DNA from: Piscicola geometra
Lineage: Eukaryota; Annelida; Clitellata; Hirudinida; Piscicolidae
Direction of reading: 5' to 3'
Assembly (NCBI GenBank): GCA_943735955.1
Contig: OX030957.1
Coordinates: 6,818,757 to 6,882,756 of the forward strand
Length of the DNA: 64,000 bases
Shown here: piece by piece, positions 12,591 to 32,662 of the stretch
How the letters are laid out: the number at the start of each line of letters is the position of its first letter
Numbering within the stretch: the stretch's first letter is position 1
Program-made: the position numbers and the translations under genes
Notes under the pieces: model-generated
Databases searched by the model: none
Seen by the model: only the letters and a program-made list of their open reading frames with translations
Told to the model about the DNA's origin: nothing

Positions 12591-13076
12591 TTAGTGTGAA
12601 GATGGAGCCAAGACATTTAACTCCTTTATGTTTATAAAATTCGAATCTGGCTTGAAGAGTCGTTTGAAGAATGTATCTTTTTTGTCGTCGTTTACTTTGA
12701 AAAGATTTGCATTGTTAATTCTTTCTAGGCCAAGATTTGCACTATGTTGTTCAACGTTCAGAGCACAGTTTGAGCCAACCAAGGCACAGTCTTTATCGCA
12801 GTTCTCTTTAATATAATTATTCTTAACCCTCATCGTTAAGCCTTCATCCCCACTATCTGTATGACAATCGATGATAGATTCATTAAAACTGCTGCTCAAG
12901 TTGTGTTTGTTCATAAACGGCATCAGAAAGCTTCCCAAACTCGACGACTTAATCATCGCCTTTCTTGAAAGGTTGCTGTCTGATTTATGTTGAGCATCGT
13001 GTATTTCATCAGTCAAGGAGCTGTTCAACTTGAAGACGTTCACAAATCCACTGGTTATCGACTTGCTTTCATCCAT
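12591..13076 (-). CDS. Hypothetical protein, 161 aa
   Basis: A single open frame starts MDESKSITSGFVNVFKLNSS and ends LNVLAPSSH. It is polar, Ser/Asn/Lys-rich, with no signal peptide, membrane segment or recognised domain. A plausible splice acceptor (TTTTCAG) lies about 30 bp upstream of the ATG, so a non-coding or short coding 5' exon may exist. On the minus strand an AATAAA follows at about 12418-12423. Length and balanced amino-acid use in an AT-rich area argue for coding, but I recognise no homologue. It could be a lineage-specific gene, a fragment of a larger one, or a chance ORF. Confidence 0.4.
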   Translation of the reverse strand: MDESKSITSGFVNVFKLNSSLTDEIHDAQHKSDSNLSRKAMIKSSSLGSFLMPFMNKHNLSSSFNESIIDCHTDSGDEGLTMRVKNNYIKENCDKDCALVGSNCALNVEQHSANLGLERINNANLFKVNDDKKDTFFKRLFKPDSNFINIKELNVLAPSSH

Positions 13077-14518
13077 TTGTGCCTAGGAGTCCGAAAACCT
13101 GAAAAGTTAATTTTTAAATTATTAAATAGAACAGAAAACAGTACAAAGATATTTCATTCAGAATCGTATTGAAAAAAAATATAATTACCTAAAACATGGA
13201 ACGATCAATAACTTTAAAGCGAGATGTTCTTTCAGATGATGTGAAAATAACGGTAAAATGCTTATATATATTTGATCACGATGACAGTTTTTTACAAAGT
13301 AGGTTAGCTGAAAGAAGTAAACAAAATTGTTTATATGGACTATGTAAAACTTAAAGGGCATTTCTCTGTTCTATACCATAAGAACATCATATCATATATG
13401 ATATATATTCATACTTCTCATCTCTTACGTGTTATATGACCTTGCAAAATATAAAAAGTAACGTAAAATTAACGGTTAATTATTAACCTTACTTTGAAAA
13501 GATATAGCCTTTATACATAAAGTTTATAGCACGAATTTTGTTGTTTTAATTCAAAAATAAAAAAAATTAATAATTCACAAAAACTCCATAAAAATCAATT
13601 AAACACACAAATTATACGGCTAAGAAAAAGTGTAAATACCAAAATATTTCTGAATCTTCATATAAAAGCTAATAATATTCAGAAAAAGGAATAAAATACC
13701 TATACGATAGTTTTAAAAACGAGCATACAAAAAGCAGTGCTCATTAAACTTCATAGATATAAAAAAAATTCTACATGTTTTATAAGTCACTCTTCATTAT
13801 CATCTTCACATAAAGTTCAAAGGTTTTGCACACCGGGACATATTTTAATTTAGGATTCTCAAATACACTCGATTATCATTCTTCTATAATATCGCTTTTT
13901 AACATAATAAAAAAAGTGTTCAACAATTAAATAATATATCAATAAAATGATGGCTATATTTAAAGACATAGATAAAATGAACCAAATCTTAGAAAAATAA
14001 AAATCTTTTACAACATTTTCACTCCAGTTTCCAGTGAAAAGCTGGAATTTATGATTTTCATAAATTCATAACTTTGTGAAAAAATTAGTTTACTATTTAT
14101 TTAATATACTTTCATAAAGCTATCATCAATTTTGTTTTAATATTCTCAAAAAACTAAATTAAAAACATATTATGCTTTAAATTTACTTTTGTTATTTCGG
14201 AAAGTTTAAAAAACATATTCATCCAAATATTATTATCATATTGTGAAGTATTTAAAAAATTTAACAGCAAGAACTACTAAATCTTCAATCAGAATTGTTT
14301 ACAGGCTGACTTAAAAATTAAATCTAGGTGTAGTCGTTTTTGAATTCATACGATTAAAAGGTTATGGTCGAATGATTTTGATAACATTTTGCTAAATAAA
14401 ATGATTTATGATTAAAATTTACCCATTTAAAAAAGTATAAATTTTATGAATAGTTTTATCAATATTTTAAGTATTAAAAAAGCACTTTTTCTGGTTGAAG
14501 GGTTCAGATTGAGTGACG
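13077..14518. other. AT-rich intergenic region upstream of BTBD9
   Basis: About 1.4 kb, strongly AT-rich, many A/T runs. I see no coding exon, RNA gene or clear regulatory cluster. The BTBD9 promoter should lie in its right part. Confidence 0.5.
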
Positions 14519-22174
<7,656 letters not shown>

Positions 22175-24429
22175 TTGGTGATTGGTTGGCGGTTGGCTCC
22201 ATGGCGGGAAATAATTGATTGGTGATTGGTGGTGGTTGATTCCATGGCGGGAAATAATTGATTGGTGATTGGTGGTGGTTGATTCCATGGCGGGAAATAA
22301 TTGATTGGTGATTGGTGGTGGTTGATTCCATGGCGGGAAATAATTGATTGGTGATTGGTGGCGGTTGGCTCCATGGCGGGAAATAATTGAATGGTGATTG
22401 GTGGTGGTGGCTCCATGCCGGGAAATAATTGATTGGTGATTGGTTGGCTCCATGGCGGGAAATAATTGATTGGTGATTGGTGGATATATTGGATGGAGTG
22501 AGGCACTAGTGAGGATTTCAGACATCGACTACTGATGCCTCGTATTTGCAAACGAGCTTTTAGCCTATGACTGCTCTGAATGGGCTTCAAGAACAACCAC
22601 AATAACAACAACCACAATAACAACAACCACAATAACAACAACCACAATAACAACAACCACAATAACAACAACCACAACAACCTCAACCACAGTAATAATA
22701 TTAGTTGTTTCAAGGTGTTTAAACTGCAGTTTTTAAAATATATTTCGCTTAGTCGCTCTTTTAGTAAAAACGTTCGTTCGTTTATTTAGAGAAAGAGTGA
22801 GAGATGGTGAGAGATTGTGAGAAAGGGTGAGAGAAGGTGAGAGATGGTGAGAGAAAGAATGTCTAAATGAAGGATAGTTGCTGCTGAAGATGGTGCAATG
22901 GATGGTATGATGACGTCATTGAAGCTAGAATCGCTACAGCAAAGCATCTGCTAAGAGTTGCTAAATGAAGTGAGTGAGTGAGTGAATGAGTGAGTGAGTG
23001 AGTGAGTAAGTGAAATAGAGTTGAGTTAAAACTTTATAGGTAAGCGACATCTCTACTAAGCGATGTGCATTCAGAGTATACAGTGACTACAGAATCATCA
23101 TGGATGGAAACTGAAGAAGCGTCGAAAATGAGCGTACACTAGTGCACAAACAGGAGATGGAAGCGTACACAGATATAGGAAGCATACAACGGGCTTGAGC
23201 GCTGAAGGGTTAAGAACGTACGACAGGTGTACAAAAATCGAGAGCTCAAGGTGTGGACGTCTAAACTGCATATGAATAAATTATTCAGAATAATACTCGA
23301 TAGTGTGAACAGTAGTACAAATAATATCATGATCCTCACCAGCACGTAATACTGCAGTAAAAGACAAGAGAAAAAAGGAAAAAAATTTCATGAAATGTAA
23401 TACTGCGAGACTGCTGAAAATACAGGCAATACTGGAGGAGTGTACAATATACACTGTGTACATTCATCTCTTAGGTGTACAAAAGACATTTTAAAAGAAT
23501 GGATGGTGGTTTTGTACCGAAATATATTAGATTTCTGTGAAGAGTCTAGAAAGTAAGAATTACCCAAAATATACTTGAGTGTGTGTTGGTGACTGTGAGC
23601 GTGCAGGGAAGACCAGAATACTTGTCATGGGGGGGGGGCAGGTGTGAGGATGGTGATGATGATGATGATGACGATGATGGGAATGATGATGATGATAATA
23701 ATGATGAAGATGATGACCATGTCACGCGTTAATACTGATCAGTGCGACGATGATGATGATGTCATGAAGTTATGACGTTAATACTAAAAGTAAATGTAGA
23801 TATCAACCAGGAAAATGATGGCAGAGGTAATACTGGGTGGGGTGGCATAAGAGCGCCGATTTGAAATGGTTAATGCGTCTGCTAGTGCAATTTAAAGCGG
23901 GAAAACAATTATTCAAAAGAGTGAGATTCGCGAATGGATGCACAGAAGTGCGTAGCAGCCATTAATAACTGAACAAAAAGATGTAACAAGTCGTTAAATG
24001 ACCTATCTCAAAGATTGAGACTTAATAGTGGTAGTAATAATGACAATGGTTATGAAAACATTTATAAAATAACATCTTGGAGAGGAAAAAAATATATATA
24101 ATATATGCAAAGATTAAAAAAAAATATATAATATATGCAAAGTTAAAAAAAATAAATATATAATATATGCAAAGATAAAAAAAATAAATATATAATATAT
24201 GCAAAGATAAAAAATATATATATATAATATATGCAAAGATTAAAAAAATAAATATATAATATATGCAAAGATTAAAAAAAGAAATATATAAATTATGCAA
24301 AGATGAAAAAAATAAATATATAAATTATGCAAAAATGAATATATGTATATATAAATAAAGTATGCATAAACGAACAAGAAGGAATAATAGCAATAACAAC
24401 AACAACAACAACAACAACAATGAAAGAAT
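22175..24429. other. Convergent intergenic region between BTBD9 and Numb
   Basis: After the stop-codon array it holds a 15-bp CAACAACCACAATAA repeat (about 22590-22690), GAGAG-type repeats (22790-22860), GAGT repeats (22970-23010) and GAT tracts (23650-23760). The stretch 22880-24000 is otherwise of ordinary complexity, with no ORF or RNA gene I can support. Confidence 0.5.
24055..24345. repeat. AT-rich tandem repeat, about 28-32 bp unit, downstream of Numb
   Basis: Nine or so copies of a unit with AATATATAATATATGCAAAG. It sits within 400 bp of the Numb stop, on the 3' side, so it may lie in the 3' UTR. Confidence 0.9.
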
Positions 24430-27400
24430 TCAAAACAAGAAGGGGTTGTAGGTGTGCACAGGGGCGGACATTGCATGGCTGAGAGGAACCAAACTAAAAA
24501 CACTACTACTATCATCATGAGGAATAGTGAGTTGGTTATAGTTATAGTAGTTGTTGTTGTTGTGAATATAACTATTGTTATTTATATTATTCGTATTATT
24601 AGGATTAATGGCATTTGTGCTGGCGAGGTGTGGAGAGGTGGTGTCTGCCATGATGTTGTCGAGGAAAGGATTTGAAAGTCTGATGGAGAGCTGTTGTTGT
24701 TGTTGTTGTGCGAGTTGTAGTAGCAGTTGTTGCTCTTGTTGCTGGTAGTTGTAGTGGCTATACTGTGGGGTCAGTGCTTGCATTAGCTGTTGCTGCTGTT
24801 GTTGCTGTTGCGCTACTAGCTGTTGGTAACTACAATCAACATAATTTTCAATATAACCACCGGATGCAACTTTATTATTATTGTAATTGTTGTTATTTTT
24901 ATTATTGTTGTTTTTATTGTTGTTGTTGACAACTTCATTGCTGTTCAGTGACTCCAGATTGCCTATAAGCCAACTCTCCGCTACTGACATTTGCCTTTCA
25001 AAAGCACCTTTATAAACACTATTACTAGCACCATCATTGTTATCATCGTTATTATTATCATCATTGTTGTTGTTGTTGTTGTTGTTATCATTATCATCAG
25101 GTCTACAGACACCAGCAAAGGTACTGTTGAAGCTGTCGTTGTCGTCATCGTCGTCATTGTTGTTGTTGTTGTCGCTGAATGTGACACTTTTATTGGTGCT
25201 TGCTGGTGTGTTGTTGTTGTTGTTGGGATTGTTGTTGTTTTTGGGATTGTTGTTGATGTTGGGAGTGACATGATCCACGCTGTGTTGCTTATTTATGTTG
25301 TTATCCTTGTTGATATTGTTGTTACTATCTCTATAAGAAGTGCTATTGTTGTTGTTGTTGTTGTTGTTGTAGTCATGAGTACCATTTAGTATTTCATCAT
25401 TATCATCATCTTCACTGTTGACACTTCCATTAGTATTTCTATAACTCCCACCATCATTATTATGACTTCTTTCGAAGTTATTATAATTATTATTTTTATT
25501 GATGTTGTTCAGATAAGTATTATGATTGTTGTTTTTGTTGTTGTTGTTGTAGTAAGAGGCGGGTAGTGATAGTTGTTTGTTGTATAGTCTACTGACTGGG
25601 CGAGGTCTTTTCATGCATACATTGTAGTTGTTGTCGTTGTGGTTGTTGTTGGCAGCATCATTGTTTGAGTTGTTGTTGTTGTTGTTGACATCTGGAATGG
25701 GATCTGTGAATTGATGATAATGATGATAATGATGACGATGATGATAATGATGATGATAATGATGATGATAACGATGATGCTAATGATGATGATAATGATG
25801 ATGATGACGATGATGATAATGACGATGATGATAATGATGATGATTACATCTTTACCATCACTCCTATAGAAAGATTGGTGATACCTGGTATGAGACTGCT
25901 CTGGGGGTCAGCCATGCGATGTTGCAGAGACACTTGTCTGAAGTGAGTCTTCTTGAATACAGTGGGGTTGTTGTTGTTGTTGTTGGTATTGTTGGTGTTA
26001 GTATTATTGGTGTTGTTAGTATTGTTGTTGTTGTTGTTGCTGATGCTCGACAACTTGTCTCTGGACACCTTTCTTTCCAGACAGACGGCGAAAGCACAGC
26101 CCAGAGCGTGACTGATCCTGTCCCCCTGCGAAATGTCGCATCGGCTCATCCAGGAGATTGTATGTGCCAATGATGACATGGTGAGGAAAGTGAATTGTTT
26201 GTGCCAATCATGACATGGTGAGGAAAGTGAATTGTTTGTGCCAATGATGACATGGTGAGAAAAGTGAATTGTTTGTGCCAATGATGACATGGTGAGGAAA
26301 GTGATGTTCCAATGACTACAATGATGAAGTTGAAAGTTTTGTTCTAATGATGACACGATGATATTTCTTATCCTAACCACTCCTTCCCCCCTTATCCTAC
26401 TCCCCTTCTTTTACTATTCTACCCCCCCCCCCTTTCTCCACCCATTACCACCTTACCCCCCCCCCCCCCCACTCCTCCACTATACTCCCAAGCCCTTCTT
26501 CCACTCACTAGCACCTTACCCCCCTCTTTCCCTCCCCCCTCCCCCCTACCTCCCTCCTCCCTCCCTTCTCCCCCTCCCCTCCTCCACCCTCGTCAACCAA
26601 CTGAGTCCTTGGTAGCCAGGAAGCCATGACAGAGCCACCTCTTCGTAGTGGCGTCTCTGCAGATGTATGCAAAGCCCTCGTTGATGTTGCGGTCGGGGGC
26701 GCAAAAGGAGACCTTCTCGAGGGTTTGGTCCACCAGGAGAATCTGGTGGTTTGAGATGGGGGTGTAAGCATGTGAATGGTGAAGTGGTGGTGGTGATGAT
26801 GATGGCTGGGGGGGGTTTGATGATGGTGGTTATGATAGTAGTGATAGTGGTGGTGGTAATGATGATGATACCTTGTTGATCTCGTCAACCACTCGGATGG
26901 CATCTCCTGAGATGGACAACATGCTCTTCTTACATCTGCTCTTTTGCTGTTCACATGGTGATGAAGATGATGACGATGAGATGGTGATGATTACTAAGAT
27001 TAAGATGATGATGATGATAATGATGATGATGATTAAAGGTAGAAAGCATAAATGAAAATAGAAAATTATTTGATAATTTATTTATTTGTATCAACGATTT
27101 CCTGAACTAATCAATTAAAAAACATACAGATTTCAAAAGCTTGATGGCCTTCTCACACACGACCACACCCCTCGACTCAAACACTTCAACATAGCCCAGG
27201 TACTGAGAAATTTAAATGATACTGTGACATAAGCATAAGTTTTTTTAATTTTTCCAATCTTTTCTTAAGAAAATAGAAGCCATTAAATAAATAAATATTT
27301 ACTAATTAAAGTTAAATTAACTAAACCATAAAAACAGTGATTACTTCCACATTGTAGCTACACGATGATGTCTTTATTTTCTTTTCATCATCTAACCACG

Positions 27401-27485
27401 ACTGAGGCTTCTGTTGGCTTTCGTTGAGGGCATCCTTCGTCGTCTCTGAACGCTTCCTCCAGCTTAGAGAGCGCATAAACATCAT
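24430..27485 (-). CDS. NUMB: Numb (PTB-domain endocytic adaptor, asymmetric cell fate)
   Basis: Six exons: 27345-27485, 27128-27202, 26872-26928, 26602-26742, 25885-26125 and 24430-25703. Phases close to 642 aa. Numb inhibits Notch and recruits the AP-2/Eps15 endocytic machinery. PTB landmarks in order: [79 protein letters not shown], and [17 protein letters not shown]; then [18 protein letters not shown]. The C-terminal half is Asn/Gln-rich and keeps two NPF EH-binding motifs, SNPFLDN and the terminal NPFLF. Three in-frame Met codons lie at 27485, 27482 and 27476 after an upstream stop; any could start. Exon 5 carries an Asn/Thr run after the PTB core. Intron 4 contains a C-rich tract and a four-copy 36-bp repeat. 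Confidence 0.95.
25717..25852. repeat. GAT/AAT trinucleotide tract in Numb intron 5
   Basis: About 135 bp of GAT and AAT units between exons 5 and 6. On the sense strand it reads ATC/ATT and ends a few bases before the acceptor TTCACAG. Confidence 0.9.
26169..26315. repeat. 36-bp tandem repeat, four copies, Numb intron 4
   Basis: Units containing CCAATGATGACATGGTGAGG follow each other upstream of the exon 5 acceptor. Confidence 0.85.
26380..26600. repeat. Pyrimidine-rich C-tract region, Numb intron 4
   Basis: About 220 bp of C and CT runs, including two runs of 10 or more C. On the Numb sense strand this is G-rich and begins right after the exon 4 donor. Confidence 0.85.
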
Positions 27486-27843
27486 CCTTGTGACATTTTA
27501 TTTTATTCAAGATAATACATCTAATAAATTCAATATAAAATTTTTGCTAAAAGTTAATTTTATAGATAATTATGAGATTAAACATCTTATTCTAATGACT
27601 ACTTAGACCGAAAGTTACTAACTAATCCACTAAAAACAACTTAATAAATGAAAATAATTATAAACATTAAATAAAAATTCTTTAAATTTCACTTTATTTG
27701 GAAAAATAAAGTTTAATATTTTTTACCAAATTAACTTTTAAAGGTCTTTAAATTTGTCGTTTAAATTTAAAGGAACTTTTTTAACTAGAACAATAAAGTA
27801 CAAAACAAAGTCAAGAATTACATCAAAAACTATTTCACTAAAA
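27486..27843. promoter_or_regulatory. Divergent intergenic region between Numb and the 27844 gene
   Basis: 358 bp, very AT-rich, between outward-facing start codons. No TATA or CCAAT element is clear. Assigned by position only. Confidence 0.35.
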
Positions 27844-29543
27844 ATGTATTCAATGCTACTTGCTTTGAAAGTTCTGAAATATTACTGTGATATAAAAAAC
27901 AAAAGTCAAATATACGAAACTATATATAATTGCTTGATTGACATCAATTTTGAAGACGAAAGAACAATTAGTGAAGTGGTTTATTTTTATTTTCTTTTTC
28001 TTATAAACATATGTTATGGTATATAAAATTAATATGTATTTATTTATTTCAAATTTATATAGGATATGTATTTTTCATCAACAAAACGAACTCATATTAT
28101 TATATTTATACAATTTTCAGGCAATAACTTGCATTTCAGTAAACTTGGAAAGCGAACAAAAATTAAAAAGAGCATTTCTTTGTTTGATCAAAAGCTCGCT
28201 TGATTATAAAAAGTAAATATTATTCATAAATATGATTTTTTTTATTAAATACAAAAGCGCGATAATGATGTATGACGCTTGACTTTCAGAGGCAATTTTG
28301 AAGATGAGAATACTGCATCTTGTTGGCCTCCTAGCTGTATCGACATAGAGGTTGATGACGAAATACAATTAAAACAGAGTAATGACTCGAATGAAAAAAA
28401 AGAAAAAGATCTAAAAATCGAAACAAAATCAGAAAAAAAGACTAAAGTGATAAGGCAAGAAAGTCCTGTTAAGAGCTTTTTAATCACAAGCAGTAATAAT
28501 AACAATTTGGAAATAGCTTCCAAGTTACTAATTGATGGCACTAAGGATACTGCAATTAGCATCACTAAGCACGCTAATGCTGATGACGAGAATAATAATC
28601 GAGGCGTAAACAAGTTAATTGAAGAGAGTAGCAGCAGCGCTGGCAAGACAAACGCCAGTGAAGCTGACGGCAATGACGAATACATCGACGTCCTCACTCC
28701 GCCATCAGCTCCCATCTTTTCTGGACTCTTCTCGCTCCTCAACAGGAACAAGCACGAGAAGAAGATTAGCAGCAGCATCATCAGCTTCAAGGTGGACAAG
28801 AGCAGCCATTTGAAGAACACTGCCACTTCATTGCCTAAGTTTCCCACCATTACAACTAAAACAGATATTTCTGCAACTGTTTCTACGACTAAAAATATCG
28901 TCCCCACCATAAAAATAACTTCGAAGCTCGATTTTTTGAATGCCAATAAGGGAGATGGCACCAAAGTAATTAAGTACATCAAGAATGTGAATCTTAATTA
29001 CGCGAAAAAGGATGCGAAAGTCTTCGGCAAAATCACCTACTTCAATAAAAATGTAGTCAGCAACAAGCAAATAAACCTCACCCCCAACAATAAGGGTGTT
29101 GACTTTAAAAACCAGAATTTAAATCAAATTAAAAGTGCGCTACAAGACGTAATTATACCAGCACCTACGTCAACTACAGTACCAATATCGTCGACATTTT
29201 TGCCCCAACCTAAAAACCTGATCGTATTTTCGAGAAAAGAAAAAGACGAGCCTAATATTAGCAAAAATAGCAATTGTAAAATAAAGATTAATTGGATTGG
29301 CAAAAACCAAGTGATCAGAGGTTTTTGAATGTTTCATTGTCGCTGTTTAATTTTTTTTAATGTAACAGTTTTTGAAGTTAACACTTTTATAATTTTTATT
29401 CATTTATATTGTATTTTTTCTTAACAGGTATGCCGAATAAAGAAGTAGTGACGAAAAAAATAAAATTGATGAAGAAAGTTGATGGAAAAGACAAATCAAG
29501 TGATGATGATTTGATAATAGTTGATGATGAAAACGATTATTAA
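27844..29543 (+). CDS. Unrecognised protein, 456 aa, four exons
   Basis: Exons 27844-27975, 28121-28212, 28290-29320 and 29428-29543 join in phase, all with GT-AG introns. The N-terminal ~75 residues are Leu/Lys-rich and look helical (MLLALKVLKYYCDIKNKS, EQKLKRAFLCLIKSSLDYKK). The long middle is Ser/Thr/Lys-rich and probably disordered, with a Pro-rich patch LTPPSAPIFSGLFSLL. The C-terminus is basic then acidic: KKIKLMKKVDGKDK, then DDDLIIVDDENDY. Such a Lys tail plus acidic end suggests a nuclear protein, but I recognise no family. A Met at 27844 was chosen as the first ATG in an exon with no good acceptor before it. Poly(A) signal at 29656. Confidence 0.75.
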
Positions 29544-29655
29544 ACTAGTTTATATATATTTATTTTCAAAGTTAAAAGTTTAGAGTTTAGTTTTGCCATT
29601 TTCAAAAGATTGTGATAATACCTTTTGACTCAAAAGTTTTGAATAGTCAATCTGT

Positions 29656-29661
29656 AATAAA
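29656..29661 (+). terminator. Poly(A) signal of the 27844-29543 gene
   Basis: AATAAA 113 bp after the stop and only 118 bp before the VPS72 ATG. Confidence 0.5.
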
Positions 29662-29778
29662 ACTTCTGCATATTTTTTCAATGTTAATTGTTTATTTTAA
29701 AAAATAAAATATTTGTTCGTGATTTTATTATTATATTTGTCAGTATTAAACTAAAAAGAAAGAAAAAATATATTGGCA

Positions 29779-32397
29779 ATGGCGGAGTCGCAAGAGGATT
29801 CGTCCAGCAGTAGCAGTGAAGAAGACCCGATGGAGAGTATGGCGCAGAGTAGGGAGAAAAGAGTAAACGCGGGAAACCGTATGGCTCGTCTGCTGGAGGC
29901 GGAAGACGAAGACGACTTCTATAAGACCACGTATGGAGGCTTCGAGGAGGTGAGAAAGGGAGACAGCGCAAAAGAAATATACGTCTAAATATATTAATTA
30001 GTTTCTTGACTTCTTCTCGAGGTTAAAATTTAATAATGAAATACGATAATCCAAATAACTATCAATGATTAATTCAACTTGGGCCTAGGAAGAAGATGAC
30101 AGAGACTACCAATCAGAAGACTCCAAGACTGACGTCACAGATTCTGACATTGACATAAATGAGGAGGATGAAGTGAAGAGTGATCTTGAAAACGATAAAG
30201 AAGTAAAAGAGAAGAAGAAATCAGTCTACCAGGTGGGAAGAATATGTATTTAGATGACTTTATTATAGATAGAAGCAGACAAATAAAAATTATTTTATGT
30301 TAACTGATCCATTGCACTCTATAATAAAGTAAAATATCATGAACTTATTATGTATATTCAACTCAGGACCCCAAAAAGATGAAAACGGACCCAACAATCA
30401 AAAAAGAACATAAACCAAAAATAGAAAAATCATTGAAAATAGAAGCACAGTCTGAAAAGATACTTTCAAAAGAAATAACTTGGGGTGGATATTCTATATT
30501 CATTTTTTATCTTCATTTAGATTACTAATTTTCTTGATTATTCAGCAGCAACAGATGTTGTCTTTCCAAACACCCTATATTTATCCATCACCACACTGGC
30601 ATCCCCATCAATCACCATTACCGTGCTAGTTTCGAACAATTTGAGCGAACATCTTTGAATTTTCCTTTCAAACACATTTTGTCCTTTTACTTGCAAACAA
30701 ATTAAAACGTCCTTTCCAAAAAAGTATACTTTTTGACCACTTCCCTCCACCAACTACTAACAGTCACCATCAACCACCACTCACCACCAACCACCACTCA
30801 CCATCAACCACCAATAATCACCACTCACCACAAACCACCACTCACCACAAACCACCACTCACCACCAACCACCACTCACCATAAACCACCACTCACCACC
30901 AACCACCACTCACCACAAACCACCAACCACCACCAACCACCACTCACCACCAACCACAAACCACCACCAATCACCACAAACCACCACCACCACTCACCAC
31001 CAACCACCACTCACCACCAACCACCACTCACCACCAACCACCACTCACCACCAGAGAAGTCGGTACGCAAGTCGACGGCGGAGAAGTCTCGCTGCATGGA
31101 CGGAGTCTTGAAGGAGAGGAAGGAGAAGGCTGCATTGGCTGCGAAGATGCACGGAGAGAGGAGGAAGATGCCTGAGATGAGGAGGTTGCTGTTGGAGGGT
31201 TGGATGAGGAGGTTGCTGTTGGAGGGTTGTGGATGAGGAGGTTGCTGTTGGAGGGTTGTGGATGAGGAGGTTGCTGTTGGAGGGTTGTGGATGAGGAGGT
31301 TGCTGTTGGAGGGTTGTGCATGAGGAGGTTGCTGTTGGAGGGTTGTGGATGAGGAGGTTGCTGTTGGAGTGGAGGGATGAGTGGGTAGATGGGTTGGATG
31401 AGTGCAGGGATGGGTGGGCAGGTGGGATGAGATGAGTGGATATGTGGGCACGTGGAGTAGGGTGGATGATTAGATAGGACAGGATGGATGAGTAAATAGA
31501 AAAGATGAGGAATTGTGAAGGGGCATTTTTTTCGAATCGAGTGAGGAAATAGAAGTTTAAATGTTTAAAACGAGATGGATTTGTTGCGTAAATGCAACGA
31601 ATGTGACGAAACAGACTGACGCAGGAGGAGCTGTTGGAGGAGGCGAAGATAACAGAGGAGATCAACCTCGCCTCACTCGGTGTCTTCCTCAATACCTCAA
31701 TCAAGAAAGCACATTTTCCACATGCGACTTATCAACCCATCACTCAATCAAATTAAATTTATCTAGCGCTTTTTGTAAGTTCAAGAGTGCTAAAAACACA
31801 AATTCTTTTCCACTGATGATGATGATGATGGTACAACCACCTGCAGAGACGTACCAGAAGATGGAGTTGGAGCGGAAGCGCATGCGAACGCAGAAGCAGA
31901 CCGAGAAGGGACCAATGATTCGCTACCATTCGGTCACGTGTGTCTTGGCCTCGGATGAGGAGGATGGTGGTGGTGTGGAAGTCAATGTGGTTACAGAGTG
32001 AGTTGGCTGTTAGCTTATTTGTGTATGTGTTTAGTGCTTTTCAAATACATTCAAGTTTTTCTTCCTCAACCAAATGCTTTTTCATGACTACGTTATTTCA
32101 AAAACCACAGCAACATCCTCCACAACAACACCACACAGTGACGTCAAGAAGGCAGACAAACCACGCAAAGTGTGTCGCAACTACATAAGCTTCTCTGATG
32201 AACAAACCTTCTACAACAACTTCCCTCCACCATCCACGCGTGCACCCAAACCACCCCGCAAGCCACAACTCTGCGTGGTTACAGGCCTTCGCGCCAAGTA
32301 CCGAGAGCCCCTGACGTCACTGCCTTGCGCCACTCTAGAGGCCTACAACGTGATCAGAGAGGCGTACCATCAGAAGATGCAAGAAGAGGCTGGGTGA
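29779..32397 (+). CDS. VPS72: VPS72/YL1, H2A.Z chaperone subunit of SRCAP and TIP60 complexes
   Basis: Seven exons: 29779-29949, 30089-30232, 30367-30484, 31055-31184, 31615-31679, 31847-31997 and 32139-32397. Phases close to 345 aa, near the family's ~364. Landmarks: NAGNRMARLLEAEDEDDFYK, TTYGGFEE, an acidic H2A.Z-binding stretch (SDIDINEEDE), RKSTAEKSR, LTQEELLEEAKITEEINLAS, LETYQKMELERKR, GPMIRYHSV, and the YL1 C-terminal module RNYISFSDEQTF, CVVTGLRAKYREPLTSLP and AYNVIREAYHQK. YL1 hands H2A.Z-H2B to the remodelling complex. The exon 3 donor (TTGGG/GTGGAT) and the exon 5 acceptor (ACGAAACAG) were set by phase and homology. Introns 3 and 4 are largely tandem repeats, and the exon 4 donor lies inside one. 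The upstream gene ends only 235 bp before the ATG. Confidence 0.94.
30755..31054. repeat. CACCACTCACCAC repeat in VPS72 intron 3
   Basis: About 300 bp of CACCACTCACCACCAAC units end in ACCACCAG, the acceptor of exon 4. No normal polypyrimidine tract is present. Confidence 0.93.
31173..31372. repeat. 27-29-bp minisatellite overlapping the VPS72 exon 4 donor
   Basis: About seven copies of a unit with GATGAGGAGGTTGCTGTTGG. Each copy repeats the AGGAG/GTTGCT donor context used at 31184/31185. Confidence 0.9.
31720..31765. repeat. Fragment resembling a dispersed TAGCGCTTTT-type repeat
   Basis: AATCAAATTAAATTTATCTAGCGCT in VPS72 intron 5 resembles the CAATCAAATAGATTTCTATAGCGCT-type stretch at 12150-12185. 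Common low-copy element ancestry is inference. Confidence 0.3.
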
Positions 32398-32407
32398 TGG
32401 ATGTGTG

Positions 32408-32449
<42 letters not shown>

Positions 32450-32662
32450 CGTGTGCAGATGGTTTGTGAATGTGTTTTAAAAGTATGCATGAAACTGAGT
32501 CAGCAAAAGGTTTCTTGTACAGGCAGTTGTATTTTATCAAACACTTTCAAAAAAATTATTTCGTACTCGTCATGTAAATAAATGAATAAACAAAACACGT
32601 ATTAAAGAGTTTCTAAAAACGTTGAATCACCACAAGCTTTAGAAATGTCTATAAACATTGCA
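32398..32662. other. Convergent 3' region between VPS72 and PSMG3
   Basis: 265 bp containing a short (GT)n at 32410-32445 and AATAAA signals at 32577-32582 and 32585-32590 for VPS72. Confidence 0.6.
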
